Shown one piece after another: positions 7,315-12,711 of a stretch of DNA of 12,711 nt. How positions within the stretch are numbered: the stretch's first letter is position 1; each line of letters opens with the position of its first letter. The notes below the pieces were generated by a model. That model was not told where the DNA came from. It saw only the letters and a list, made by a program, of their open reading frames with translations, and searched no databases. The DNA is from HGM12669 sp048527645 (GTDB lineage Bacteria; Bacillota; Clostridia; Oscillospirales; CAG-272), in contig DBGFNI010000186.1 in NCBI GenBank assembly GCA_048527645.1, forward strand, positions 1 to 12,711. Reading direction: 5' to 3'. The position numbers and the translations under genes were made by a program.

Positions 7315-7352
7315 ATCTTTCTCCGTTTTAAAAATGTATAATAATCTAAACT

Positions 7353-7381
7353 ATTATAACAAAAAAACGGAAAAAAATAAA
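7353..7381 (-). promoter_or_regulatory. Probable promoter of the topoisomerase-to-dut operon
   Basis: On the minus strand a perfect -10 box TATAAT lies at 7358-7353. Seventeen bases upstream is a poor -35 (TTTATT, 7381-7376) inside T-rich tracts. Transcription would start near 7346, about 32 bases before the ParE-like ATG. The weak -35 suggests help from the A/T tracts or an activator. An inverted repeat, CCGTTTT (7323-7329) and AAAACGG (7364-7370), brackets the -10 and the start point. Confidence 0.6.
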
Positions 7382-7472
7382 GCGTTTTCCGAAAATTTCC
7401 CGCTCTTTTCTTTATTTGCGCGTCCAAACAGAGATAAAGCAGCCCGGTTTTTGAAAAAATTTAAGAAAAGTC

Positions 7473-7501
7473 TTGATTTATTTGAAAGGATTTGTTATAC
7501 T
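7473..7501 (+). promoter_or_regulatory. Sigma-A promoter of the HPr gene
   Basis: -35 TTGATT (7473-7478), a 17-base spacer and -10 TATACT (7496-7501) are close to the consensus for the main sigma factor. Transcription is predicted to start near 7508, giving a leader of about 58 bases before ATG 7567. A small dyad, ATTCT-GA-AGAAT (7512-7523), lies just after the predicted start and could be an operator. No catabolite-responsive (cre) element is evident. Confidence 0.8.
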
Positions 7502-7566
7502 AATAAAAAGGATTCTGAAGAATTCATACCGTTTCATTTATGATTTCAAGATCTGGAGGAAGCAAA

Positions 7567-7830
7567 ATGGTATCTCGCAACATTACAATCAAAAACAGCG
7601 TCGGCCTGCATGCAAGACCCGCAACCTTTTTTATTCAGAAGGCAAATTCCTATAAAAGCTATGTTTGGGTAGAAAAGGATGACAGACGCGTCAACGCAAA
7701 GAGCCTTTTGGGTGTTTTGTCGCTTGGCATTACCAAGGGGATGGAAGTGACTTTGATTGCCGACGGTGCTGACGAGGTAGAGGCGCTCAACGGTCTGGAA
7801 GAGCTGGTTGAGACCGGTTTTGAAGACTGA
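7567..7830 (+). CDS. ptsH: HPr family phosphocarrier protein
   Basis: An 87-residue cytosolic phosphocarrier of the sugar phosphotransferase system. It takes phosphate from enzyme I on His15 (in VGLHARPA, 12-18) and passes it to sugar-specific EIIA domains. Ser46 (NAKSLLGVLSLG, 43-54) is at the exact place where HPr kinase phosphorylates Firmicute HPr, so a role in catabolite repression is expected. His15 rules out a Crh-type protein, which lacks it. ATG 7567 is preceded by GGAGG with a spacing of seven; the frame continues upstream but without a start signal. It has its own strong promoter and is not next to ptsI, so it may be the general HPr or a second copy; the window cannot decide. The C-terminus (VETGFED) is of normal length. 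Confidence 0.93.
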   Translation: MVSRNITIKNSVGLHARPATFFIQKANSYKSYVWVEKDDRRVNAKSLLGVLSLGITKGMEVTLIADGADEVEALNGLEELVETGFED

Positions 7831-7858
7831 TTCGGAGTTCCGGGGATATTAAGTATTT

Positions 7859-7921
7859 AAGTGGGTTTTCATGACCGCGGTGCTCAGGCATCGTCTGTTT
7901 TCATGCAGATCCACTTTTTTT
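7859..7921 (+). terminator. Possible attenuator-like hairpin between hpr and uvrC
   Basis: AAGTGG (7859-7864) pairs with CCACTT (7911-7916), followed by seven T (7915-7921). The intervening 46 bases can pair further through two CATG copies (7870-7873 and 7902-7905), GAC/GTC, and TGC/GCA around a TCAG loop. The stem is interrupted and the loop long, so this is a weaker candidate than the terminator at the left end. If real it would lower read-through from the HPr promoter into uvrC. I see no convincing separate promoter for uvrC in 7831-7957. Confidence 0.35.
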
Positions 7922-7944
7922 GTGGAACAACGGCGCACAACGGC

Positions 7945-7954
7945 GGGAGGTGAT
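7945..7954 (+). promoter_or_regulatory. Extended ribosome binding site of uvrC
   Basis: GGGAGGTGAT contains a nine-base match (GGAGGTGAT) to the complement of the 16S rRNA 3' end. It points to GTG 7958 (seven bases after GGAGG) or the adjacent GTG 7961 (ten bases) as the start, and argues against the ATG at 7871 that opens the reading frame. Confidence 0.8.
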
Positions 7955-7957
7955 GGT

Positions 7958-9838
7958 GTGGTGCAGACGGAAAAACGGTTGGATTCATTGCTGCAAAAGG
8001 CAAACGGCTTGCCCCGTTCTCCCGGCGTTTATATTATGAAAAACGTGCGCGGTCAGGTGATCTATGTCGGAAAGAGCCGCGTGCTGCGCAACCGCGTTTC
8101 ACAGTATTTTCAGCGTATTGCCGATCACAATGAAAAAACGCGGCGCATGGTCATGCAGGTATGTGACTTTGATTACATCCTGACGGACACGGAGATGGAA
8201 GCGCTGACGCTGGAAAACAGCCTGATCAAGCACCATTCTCCCAAATATAACATCCGTCTGAAGGATGACAAAAACTACCCGTATATCCGAATTTCGAAAG
8301 AAGAGTATCCGACCATTACAATGGTGCGCCGCCGCAGTGCAGACCGCGCGAAGTATTACGGTCCGTTTTCGTCATCACAAACGGTGTGGCAGCTGATCGG
8401 TGCGCTGCAAAAAATATTCGGGCTGGCGCGCTGTAAAATGCGCTTTCCCGAGGACATCGGCAAAAAGCGACCCTGCATCTACGCGCAGATGGGCACCTGC
8501 GTTGCGCCCTGCACCGGGGAGGTTTCCGCCGGGGAATACCGCGCGCTGTTCGACCAGATTCACGCGCTGCTGCACGGCAGCAGCACGGAAGTGAAACGGG
8601 AACTGACGGCGCAAATGGAAGAGGCGTCGGAGCAGCTGGAATTTGAGCGTGCCGCGCAGCTGCGCGATCGGCTGCAGCTGATCGGAAAAATCTGGGAGAA
8701 GCAGAAGGTTGTCGGCGCGCCAGGCACTGAGCAGGATGTGTTTGCCGTGTGGAGAGGGGAAACGTGTCAGTGTGTCACGGTGTTTTATATCCGTGACGGC
8801 ATGCTGCTGGACACGGAGCATCAGTTTTTCGGTGCGGATCAGCTGCTGGAGGAGGAAAACTTTTCCCAGTTTCTGACGATGTTTTATCAAAAGCGTCAGT
8901 ATATTCCCAAAGAAATTTTGCTTGCCTGCGGCATGGAGGAGCAGACGCTGCGCACCTTGGAGCAGTGGCTGTCAGAGCAGGCGGAATATCGCGTGCGTCT
9001 CTCTGTCCCTGCCCGCGGTGATCGGCGCGCGCTGTGCGAAATGGCGCGCGAAAATGCCGAACAGTTCGGCAGGCAGTATCAGATGCGAAATGAAAAGGAT
9101 CAGGCCGCGCTGGAAAAACTTGCCGCTTTGCTAAAGCTGGAGGTCGTTCCGTCCCGCATCGAGGCGTATGACATTTCCAATCTCGGTGCGGAGCATACCA
9201 CCGCGGGCATGGCAGTCATGCTGGACGGTGTGTTTGCCAAAAAGGAATACCGCACCTTTTCGATTCAGAGTGTAGTGCAGGACGACTACGGCGCGATGCG
9301 CGAAGCGCTGACCCGTCGCTTCACGCATTATCTGAAGGGGGATGCGGGCTTTGATCAGCGCCCGGATCTGCTGCTGCTGGACGGGGGCGTGGGACATGTC
9401 AGTACGGCAAAGCAGGTGCTGGAAGAATTGCAGATTTCTGTCCCGGTATACGGCATGGTGAAGGATGCGTATCACAAAACCCGCGTGCTTACCGACGGCG
9501 AGCGGGAAATCAATATTTCGCATGAGCAAAGCGTGTTTGTGCTGCTGTACCGCTTGCAGGAAGAGGTGCACCGCTACACGGTGGGGAAAATGCAGCATGC
9601 AAAACGCCGGACCGTGAAGCATTCCTCGCTGGAAAAAATTCCAGGCATCGGACCGGCAAGAGCCAAGAAACTGCTGGCGCATTTCGGCGGACTGGCGGGC
9701 GTGCGGAACGCGGAGGAGGATGCGCTGCGCGGCGTGTGCGGCATCACGGAAGAGACAGCGCGGAATATTTACCGCTATTTTCACAGCGATTTTGACAAAG
9801 CCGGCGTTTTGCCGGATCGGGAAAGAAAAGAGGAGTGA
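7958..9838 (+). CDS. uvrC: UvrABC excinuclease subunit C
   Basis: The nuclease of nucleotide excision repair; it binds the UvrB-DNA complex and cuts on both sides of a lesion. The protein is 626 residues. An N-terminal GIY-YIG nuclease (about 20-105) shows PGVYIM, VIYVGKS and the conserved LIKHHSPKYN. Four cysteines follow (159, 173, 181, 185), with the last three spaced 8 and 4 as in the iron-sulfur-binding UvrC of E. coli. The UVR motif for UvrB contact is at about 215-247 (EQLEFERAAQLRDRL). The RNase H-like nuclease has IEAYDIS (Asp405), DDYGAM (442-443), LLLDGG (Asp475) and LQEEVHRY. It ends with helix-hairpin-helix DNA binding (KIPGIGPARAKKLL). GTG start chosen from the strong ribosome binding site. 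The stop TGA is one base before the first ATG of rsmD. No LexA-type box was seen upstream. Confidence 0.95.
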   Translation: MVQTEKRLDSLLQKANGLPRSPGVYIMKNVRGQVIYVGKSRVLRNRVSQYFQRIADHNEKTRRMVMQVCDFDYILTDTEMEALTLENSLIKHHSPKYNIRLKDDKNYPYIRISKEEYPTITMVRRRSADRAKYYGPFSSSQTVWQLIGALQKIFGLARCKMRFPEDIGKKRPCIYAQMGTCVAPCTGEVSAGEYRALFDQIHALLHGSSTEVKRELTAQMEEASEQLEFERAAQLRDRLQLIGKIWEKQKVVGAPGTEQDVFAVWRGETCQCVTVFYIRDGMLLDTEHQFFGADQLLEEENFSQFLTMFYQKRQYIPKEILLACGMEEQTLRTLEQWLSEQAEYRVRLSVPARGDRRALCEMARENAEQFGRQYQMRNEKDQAALEKLAALLKLEVVPSRIEAYDISNLGAEHTTAGMAVMLDGVFAKKEYRTFSIQSVVQDDYGAMREALTRRFTHYLKGDAGFDQRPDLLLLDGGVGHVSTAKQVLEELQISVPVYGMVKDAYHKTRVLTDGEREINISHEQSVFVLLYRLQEEVHRYTVGKMQHAKRRTVKHSSLEKIPGIGPARAKKLLAHFGGLAGVRNAEEDALRGVCGITEETARNIYRYFHSDFDKAGVLPDRERKEE

Positions 9839-9842
9839 CATG

Positions 9843-10421
9843 ATGCGAATTATTACCGGCAGCGCACGCGGCGTGCGGCTGGAAACCTTGGAGGGAGAAA
9901 CGACCCGTCCGACGCCGGAGCGCGTGAAGGAGGCGGTGTTCAGCGCCATTCAGTTTGACCTTGTCGGCAAGCGCTTTTTGGATTTGTTTGCGGGGAGCGG
10001 GCAGATGGGGCTGGAGGCGGTCAGCCGCGGTGCAGCGCTGGCTGTGCTGGTGGATGAAGATGCCGGCGCGGTGCAGATTATCAAAAACAATGCAAAAAAG
10101 GCAAAGCTTTTTGAAAAATGCCGCGTGTCAAACATCTCATATACCGCGTTTCTGCGCGGGGCGGCCGGCAAAGAAACCTTTGACTATATTTATCTGGATC
10201 CGCCGTTTGCCGCGCACTTATGGGCAGACGCGCTGAAGCGCATCCGCGACGCGAAAATCTGCCATGCAGACAGCGTGATCATTTGCGAAAGCGAGAGCGA
10301 AGAACTGTTCGGCGGCAGACAGGATGTTCAACAGGCGTATACCGTGATCAAGCAGGTGCGCTACGGCAGGATTGTATCCACCTGGCTTAAGCCCTGCGGG
10401 GAGAAGGAAGAGAAGGCATGA
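9843..10421 (+). CDS. rsmD: 16S rRNA (guanine(966)-N(2))-methyltransferase
   Basis: An S-adenosylmethionine-dependent methyltransferase, 192 residues, that methylates G966 of 16S rRNA during 30S assembly. It begins MRIITGSARG, as the family does, followed by the hallmark TRPTPERVKEAVFSAI (21-36), motif I DLFAGSGQMGLEA (47-59), and the catalytic DPPF (119-122), the DPPY/F type that methylates exocyclic amino groups. Two adjacent ATGs (9840, 9843) are possible. AGGAG at 9831-9835 is four bases from the first and seven from the second, so the second is preferred, which also gives the family's usual N-terminus. It overlaps coaD by four bases (ATGA), the common rsmD-coaD arrangement in many bacteria. 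Confidence 0.95.
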   Translation: MRIITGSARGVRLETLEGETTRPTPERVKEAVFSAIQFDLVGKRFLDLFAGSGQMGLEAVSRGAALAVLVDEDAGAVQIIKNNAKKAKLFEKCRVSNISYTAFLRGAAGKETFDYIYLDPPFAAHLWADALKRIRDAKICHADSVIICESESEELFGGRQDVQQAYTVIKQVRYGRIVSTWLKPCGEKEEKA

Positions 10422-10927
10422 CAAGCGCTGTATTTGCTGGAAGCTTTGACCCGGTCAGCATCGGACATGCGGAAGTGGTCCGCAGGCTGAGCCATATATT
10501 TGACAGGGTATATTTTTTGCTTGCGATAAACGCGGAGAAAACGGCGTTTTTCACCGTGGAGGAGCGTCTGGAAATGATGCGTCTTGCGGTAACGGAGCTG
10601 CAAAATGTTGTAGTGGACTACACGCCGGGCTATGTTTACCGCTATGCGCAGGAACACGGCGCGGCGGTGCTGGCGCGGGGCGTGCGAAATGCCGAGGACT
10701 ATGCGTATGAGCGCATCATGGCGGAAAACAACCGCGGCTGGGCGCCAAAACTTGAGACCGTCTATCTGATGTGTGACCCTGCGTATGCAAAGGTGTCCTC
10801 CAGTGCGATCCGCGCGGCGCTGCGGGAGGGCGAAGATCTCACACCGTATCTGGGGGAGTCCGTGGCGGCGTATCTTGCGTCTATTCCGGATTTTGACCAA
10901 CGGAGGAGAGAAATTGGAAAACAGTAA
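10418..10927 (+). CDS. coaD: Phosphopantetheine adenylyltransferase
   Basis: Catalyses the penultimate step of coenzyme A synthesis, joining 4'-phosphopantetheine and ATP to give dephospho-CoA and pyrophosphate, in the cytosol. It is 169 residues. The nucleotidyltransferase signature GSFDPVSIGH (8-17) contains the catalytic His17 and the ATP-contact residues. RGVRNAEDYAYE (87-98) is the family's second hallmark, and VSSSAIR (126-132) is the third, binding ATP phosphates. The ATG overlaps the rsmD stop in an ATGA junction, so the two are translationally coupled. Its 3' end overlaps the ATP-grasp gene by 14 bases. The tail after about residue 160 (RRREIGKQ) carries the downstream gene's ribosome binding site. 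Nothing in the sequence looks altered. Confidence 0.96.
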   Translation: MTSAVFAGSFDPVSIGHAEVVRRLSHIFDRVYFLLAINAEKTAFFTVEERLEMMRLAVTELQNVVVDYTPGYVYRYAQEHGAAVLARGVRNAEDYAYERIMAENNRGWAPKLETVYLMCDPAYAKVSSSAIRAALREGEDLTPYLGESVAAYLASIPDFDQRRREIGKQ

Positions 10928-11840
10928 AAGCACGTTCGTCTCCATTCTCCGCCGCATCTGCGCCGAAGAAAAAATTGAACTCAACGCGTATGCATATGAT
11001 TGGGTGTTTTGCTTGAAAAAAGGAGCGCGCAGTCGCTATCTGTACGGTTATAAATTCCCGATCAATGATGCGGCCTCCGCGTCGCTGTGCGACGACAAAG
11101 GGGCGCTTTCCGAGGTGCTGGAGCAAAACGGTGTTGCGCATATCCCGCACATGTTTTTTCTCTCACCGGCAGACAGGCATTATGTGGGCGGACAGGGAGA
11201 CGAGAAGGACATGCTCGCGCTGCTGCGGCAATACGGATCGGACGCAGTGATCAAGCCGAATTTCGGAACCGGCGGCTATGATGTGTGCCGCGTGCGCTCC
11301 GAAGAGGAACTGCGCCGGGAAAGTGCGGAGATTTTCAAATCATCGTCTGCGCTTGCCATGTCGCCGTATGTGGAGATTTTGCAGGAGTACCGTGCCGTCA
11401 TGCTGGACGGCACACTCGAACTGCTTTTTGAAAAGAAGCGTCCGCAGGTGGAAGGAAACGGAACGGACACCGTGGCGCAGCTTGCCGCGGCACAGCTCGG
11501 CGACGGTTCTGTCCGTCTGCCGCCTAAAGTTGCAGAGCAGATTCCCGCCCGGGGGCAAACCGTGCTGCTCGGCTGGAAGCATAATCTCGGACAGGGCGCG
11601 CAGGGCCGCTATATATCGGACAACCGCCTTGTACACACTTTGCAGCCTCTTGCCGCCTCTGCCATGCGGGCAGCGGAGATGCGCTTTGCTTCGGTTGACA
11701 TTGTGCACACGGCACAGGGATATTTTGTTCTGGAAATCAACAGCGGCGTGATGCTGGAGCATTTTGCTTCACAAAGCGCGGCATACCGCGATCTGGCGAC
11801 CGAGGTCTACCGCCGCGTGATCCTGCGTCTGCTGGCGTGA
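10914..11840 (+). CDS. ATP-grasp carboxylate-amine ligase, substrate unknown
   Basis: A 308-residue soluble protein with the ATP-grasp fold, whose members activate a carboxylate as an acyl-phosphate and join it to an amine or thiol. A substrate-side N-terminal part (GYKFPINDAASASLCDDKGA) leads to the ATP-binding AVIKPNFGTGGYDV (Lys114), the hinge region EILQEYR (154-160), and the Mg-binding VDIV (Asp262) and LEINSG (Glu274, Asn276). VEGNGTDTVAQL (179-190) and KHNLGQGAQG (222-231) resemble the VxGxGxxTxxxL and NLxxGG segments of cyanophycin synthetase and GshF-type glutathione synthetases, so amide ligation of an amino acid or peptide is plausible. The TTG start at 10914 is supported by GGAGG at 10902-10906 (spacing seven). 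It is coupled to coaD by overlap, but no partner gene names a pathway. Confidence 0.82.
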   Translation: MENSKSTFVSILRRICAEEKIELNAYAYDWVFCLKKGARSRYLYGYKFPINDAASASLCDDKGALSEVLEQNGVAHIPHMFFLSPADRHYVGGQGDEKDMLALLRQYGSDAVIKPNFGTGGYDVCRVRSEEELRRESAEIFKSSSALAMSPYVEILQEYRAVMLDGTLELLFEKKRPQVEGNGTDTVAQLAAAQLGDGSVRLPPKVAEQIPARGQTVLLGWKHNLGQGAQGRYISDNRLVHTLQPLAASAMRAAEMRFASVDIVHTAQGYFVLEINSGVMLEHFASQSAAYRDLATEVYRRVILRLLA

Positions 11841-11857
11841 GCGCGGCGCGCGCATCT

Positions 11858-11886
11858 GAATATCAAGCCCGGATGTTTCATATAGT
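11858..11886 (+). promoter_or_regulatory. Candidate sigma-E (mother-cell sporulation) promoter upstream of cwlD-like gene
   Basis: GAATATC (11858-11864) matches six of seven positions of the sigma-E -35 consensus KMATATT. Exactly 14 bases later, CATATAGT (11879-11886) matches the -10 consensus CATACAnT at all but one defined position. The main-sigma-factor alternative in the same place has no good -35. In Bacillus subtilis cwlD is transcribed by sigma-E, so the match fits the downstream gene. Consensus sequences are from memory of the B. subtilis regulon. The 79-base gap holds no clear terminator for the upstream operon. Confidence 0.55.
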
Positions 11887-11919
11887 ATAGAGCAATAGCA
11901 GTTCTGATACGGAGGCACA

Positions 11920-12702
11920 ATGAAACGAACCGGTGATACGGTATCTTACAGCGGGAAAGCGGCGACGGTTTTGCTGCTTGCCGCGCTGTTCAGCTTGGCT
12001 CTGGCGCTTATGGGATATCTGATTTGCTTGTGGCTTCCCACCGCGCCGCAGACCGGCGGGACGTCTGCCGCCGCTGCCGGGAGCGGGTCGGGCAAAATGC
12101 CCACGGTGATTCTGGACGCCGGGCACGGCGGGGATGACGGGGGAGCGGTCAGCGCCGGCGGCAAGCTGAAGGAAAAGGATCTGAATCTCTCCATCACCCT
12201 GCAGCTGGGGGAGATGCTGCAACAGCAGGGAATCCGGGTGGTGTACACCCGGACGGAGGATGTTTCTTTAGATGAAAAGAATATCAAGGGGCAGCATAAG
12301 CTGTATGATCTGAAAAACCGTTTGCTGCTCGCCCGGGAATATCCCGGTGCGCTGTTTGTCAGCATTCATATGAACACCTTTCCGAGTGAAAAGTGTGCGG
12401 GACTGCAGGTGTTTTATTCCAAGCATCACCCAAACAGCGCGCTTTTGGCAAAGAAGATACAGGAAAACAACCGTCTCTCTCTGCAGCCGGACAACGGGCG
12501 CTTGGCAAAGGCAGCCGGCAGCTCCATCTATCTGCTCGACCGGGCAAAGGATCCGGCGGTTTTAGTGGAATGCGGCTTTTTATCCAATCCCGCAGAGGCA
12601 AAGGAACTTGCGGATCCGATCGGACAGTTGAAAATCTGCGGTATGCTATGTCAGTCTATCACGGATTTTTTGTATACAAATCAATCAGACAACGGAGTAT
12701 AA
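11920..12702 (+). CDS. cwlD: N-acetylmuramoyl-L-alanine amidase, CwlD-like (Amidase_3)
   Basis: A zinc amidase that removes the stem peptide from muramic acid in peptidoglycan; CwlD does this in the spore cortex so that muramic-delta-lactam can form. It has 260 residues: a short cytoplasmic N-terminus, one hydrophobic segment (about 15-38) that is either a signal or an anchor, a Gly/Ala/Ser-rich linker (46-58), then the catalytic domain. Zinc ligands are His69 (LDAGHGG), Glu85 (LKEKDLNLS) and His150 (VSIHMN), with catalytic Glu217 (VLVECGFLSNP). RTEDVSL (111-117) and LKNRLLLA are typical of the family. Length and single-domain form fit CwlD better than the longer vegetative amidases, but assignment to sporulation is inference supported by the candidate sigma-E promoter. 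ATG 11920 follows GGAGG at a short spacing of four. The next gene starts three bases after its stop. Confidence 0.88.
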   Translation: MKRTGDTVSYSGKAATVLLLAALFSLALALMGYLICLWLPTAPQTGGTSAAAAGSGSGKMPTVILDAGHGGDDGGAVSAGGKLKEKDLNLSITLQLGEMLQQQGIRVVYTRTEDVSLDEKNIKGQHKLYDLKNRLLLAREYPGALFVSIHMNTFPSEKCAGLQVFYSKHHPNSALLAKKIQENNRLSLQPDNGRLAKAAGSSIYLLDRAKDPAVLVECGFLSNPAEAKELADPIGQLKICGMLCQSITDFLYTNQSDNGV

Positions 12703-12705
12703 GAA

Positions 12706-12711
12706 ATGAAA
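12706..12711 (+). CDS. Start of a further gene, cut by the window edge
   Basis: ATG AAA at 12706-12711 lies eight bases after GGAG (12694-12697) and three bases after the stop of the CwlD-like gene. The spacing and tight packing suggest a co-transcribed downstream gene. Only two codons (Met-Lys) are visible, so nothing can be said about its product. Confidence 0.55.

Noticed and set aside
7315..7566. Catabolite-responsive (cre) element or riboswitch in the divergent control region
   Set aside because: No match to the cre consensus and no recognisable riboswitch core; the region holds the two promoters, A/T tracts and small dyads only.
7831..7957. LexA (SOS) box upstream of uvrC
   Set aside because: No GAAC-N4-GTTC-like sequence was found by eye; only isolated GGAAC occurs near 7924.
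9131..9949. A 272-codon minus-strand frame opposite uvrC and rsmD
   Set aside because: It is antisense to uvrC and rsmD, which carry complete family motifs; no domain is recognised in it.
11841..11880. Terminator after the ATP-grasp gene
   Set aside because: The GC-rich GCGCGGCGCGCGC and the CATC/GATG pairing give no stable stem followed by a T-run.

Overview
The window looks like chromosomal core sequence from a Firmicute of class Clostridia, probably of the Oscillospirales/Ruminococcaceae kind. The grounds are strong GGAGG ribosome binding sites, several GTG/TTG starts, a moderately GC-rich genome with AT-rich promoters, an HPr that carries both His15 and the regulatory Ser46, a CwlD-type amidase, and a divergent second type II topoisomerase. 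The assignment rests on gene style and my memory of the families, not on a search. I see no rRNA, tRNA, CRISPR array, insertion sequence or phage gene.

Layout. At the left edge is the C-terminal end of a CapD/EpsC-like nucleotide-sugar epimerase/dehydratase on the + strand (2-229). It faces a long minus-strand gene cluster, and the two share a bidirectional terminator at 275-319. Read in its own direction from 7314 down to 384, the minus cluster holds: a ParE/GyrB-like subunit; a ParC/GyrA-like subunit; a 33-residue single-helix membrane protein (2931-3032); an OmpR-type response regulator with a degenerate receiver and no kinase nearby; a FucU/RbsD sugar mutarotase; a membrane-anchored ComEC-type metallo-beta-lactamase-fold hydrolase; and dUTPase. 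Gaps are a few tens of bases at most and several genes overlap, so it reads as one operon.

An AT-rich divergent control region (7315-7566) separates this cluster from a + strand series: HPr, UvrC, RsmD, CoaD, an ATP-grasp ligase of unknown substrate, and a CwlD-like amidase. The HPr promoter is close to the sigma-A consensus. uvrC, rsmD, coaD and the ATP-grasp gene are coupled by 4-14 base overlaps or near-touching ends. The amidase follows a 79-base gap that contains a good match to a mother-cell sigma-E sporulation promoter. A further gene starts at 12706 and runs off the right edge.

Most genes are housekeeping: DNA topology, dUTP removal, excision repair, rRNA methylation, CoA synthesis and the PTS carrier. 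The less ordinary parts are the divergent topoisomerase pair with Ala at the quinolone-contact Ser position, the degenerate orphan response regulator, the tiny membrane protein, the ATP-grasp ligase with CphA/GshF-like signatures, and the candidate sigma-E promoter. I found no clear, wholly new multi-gene system.
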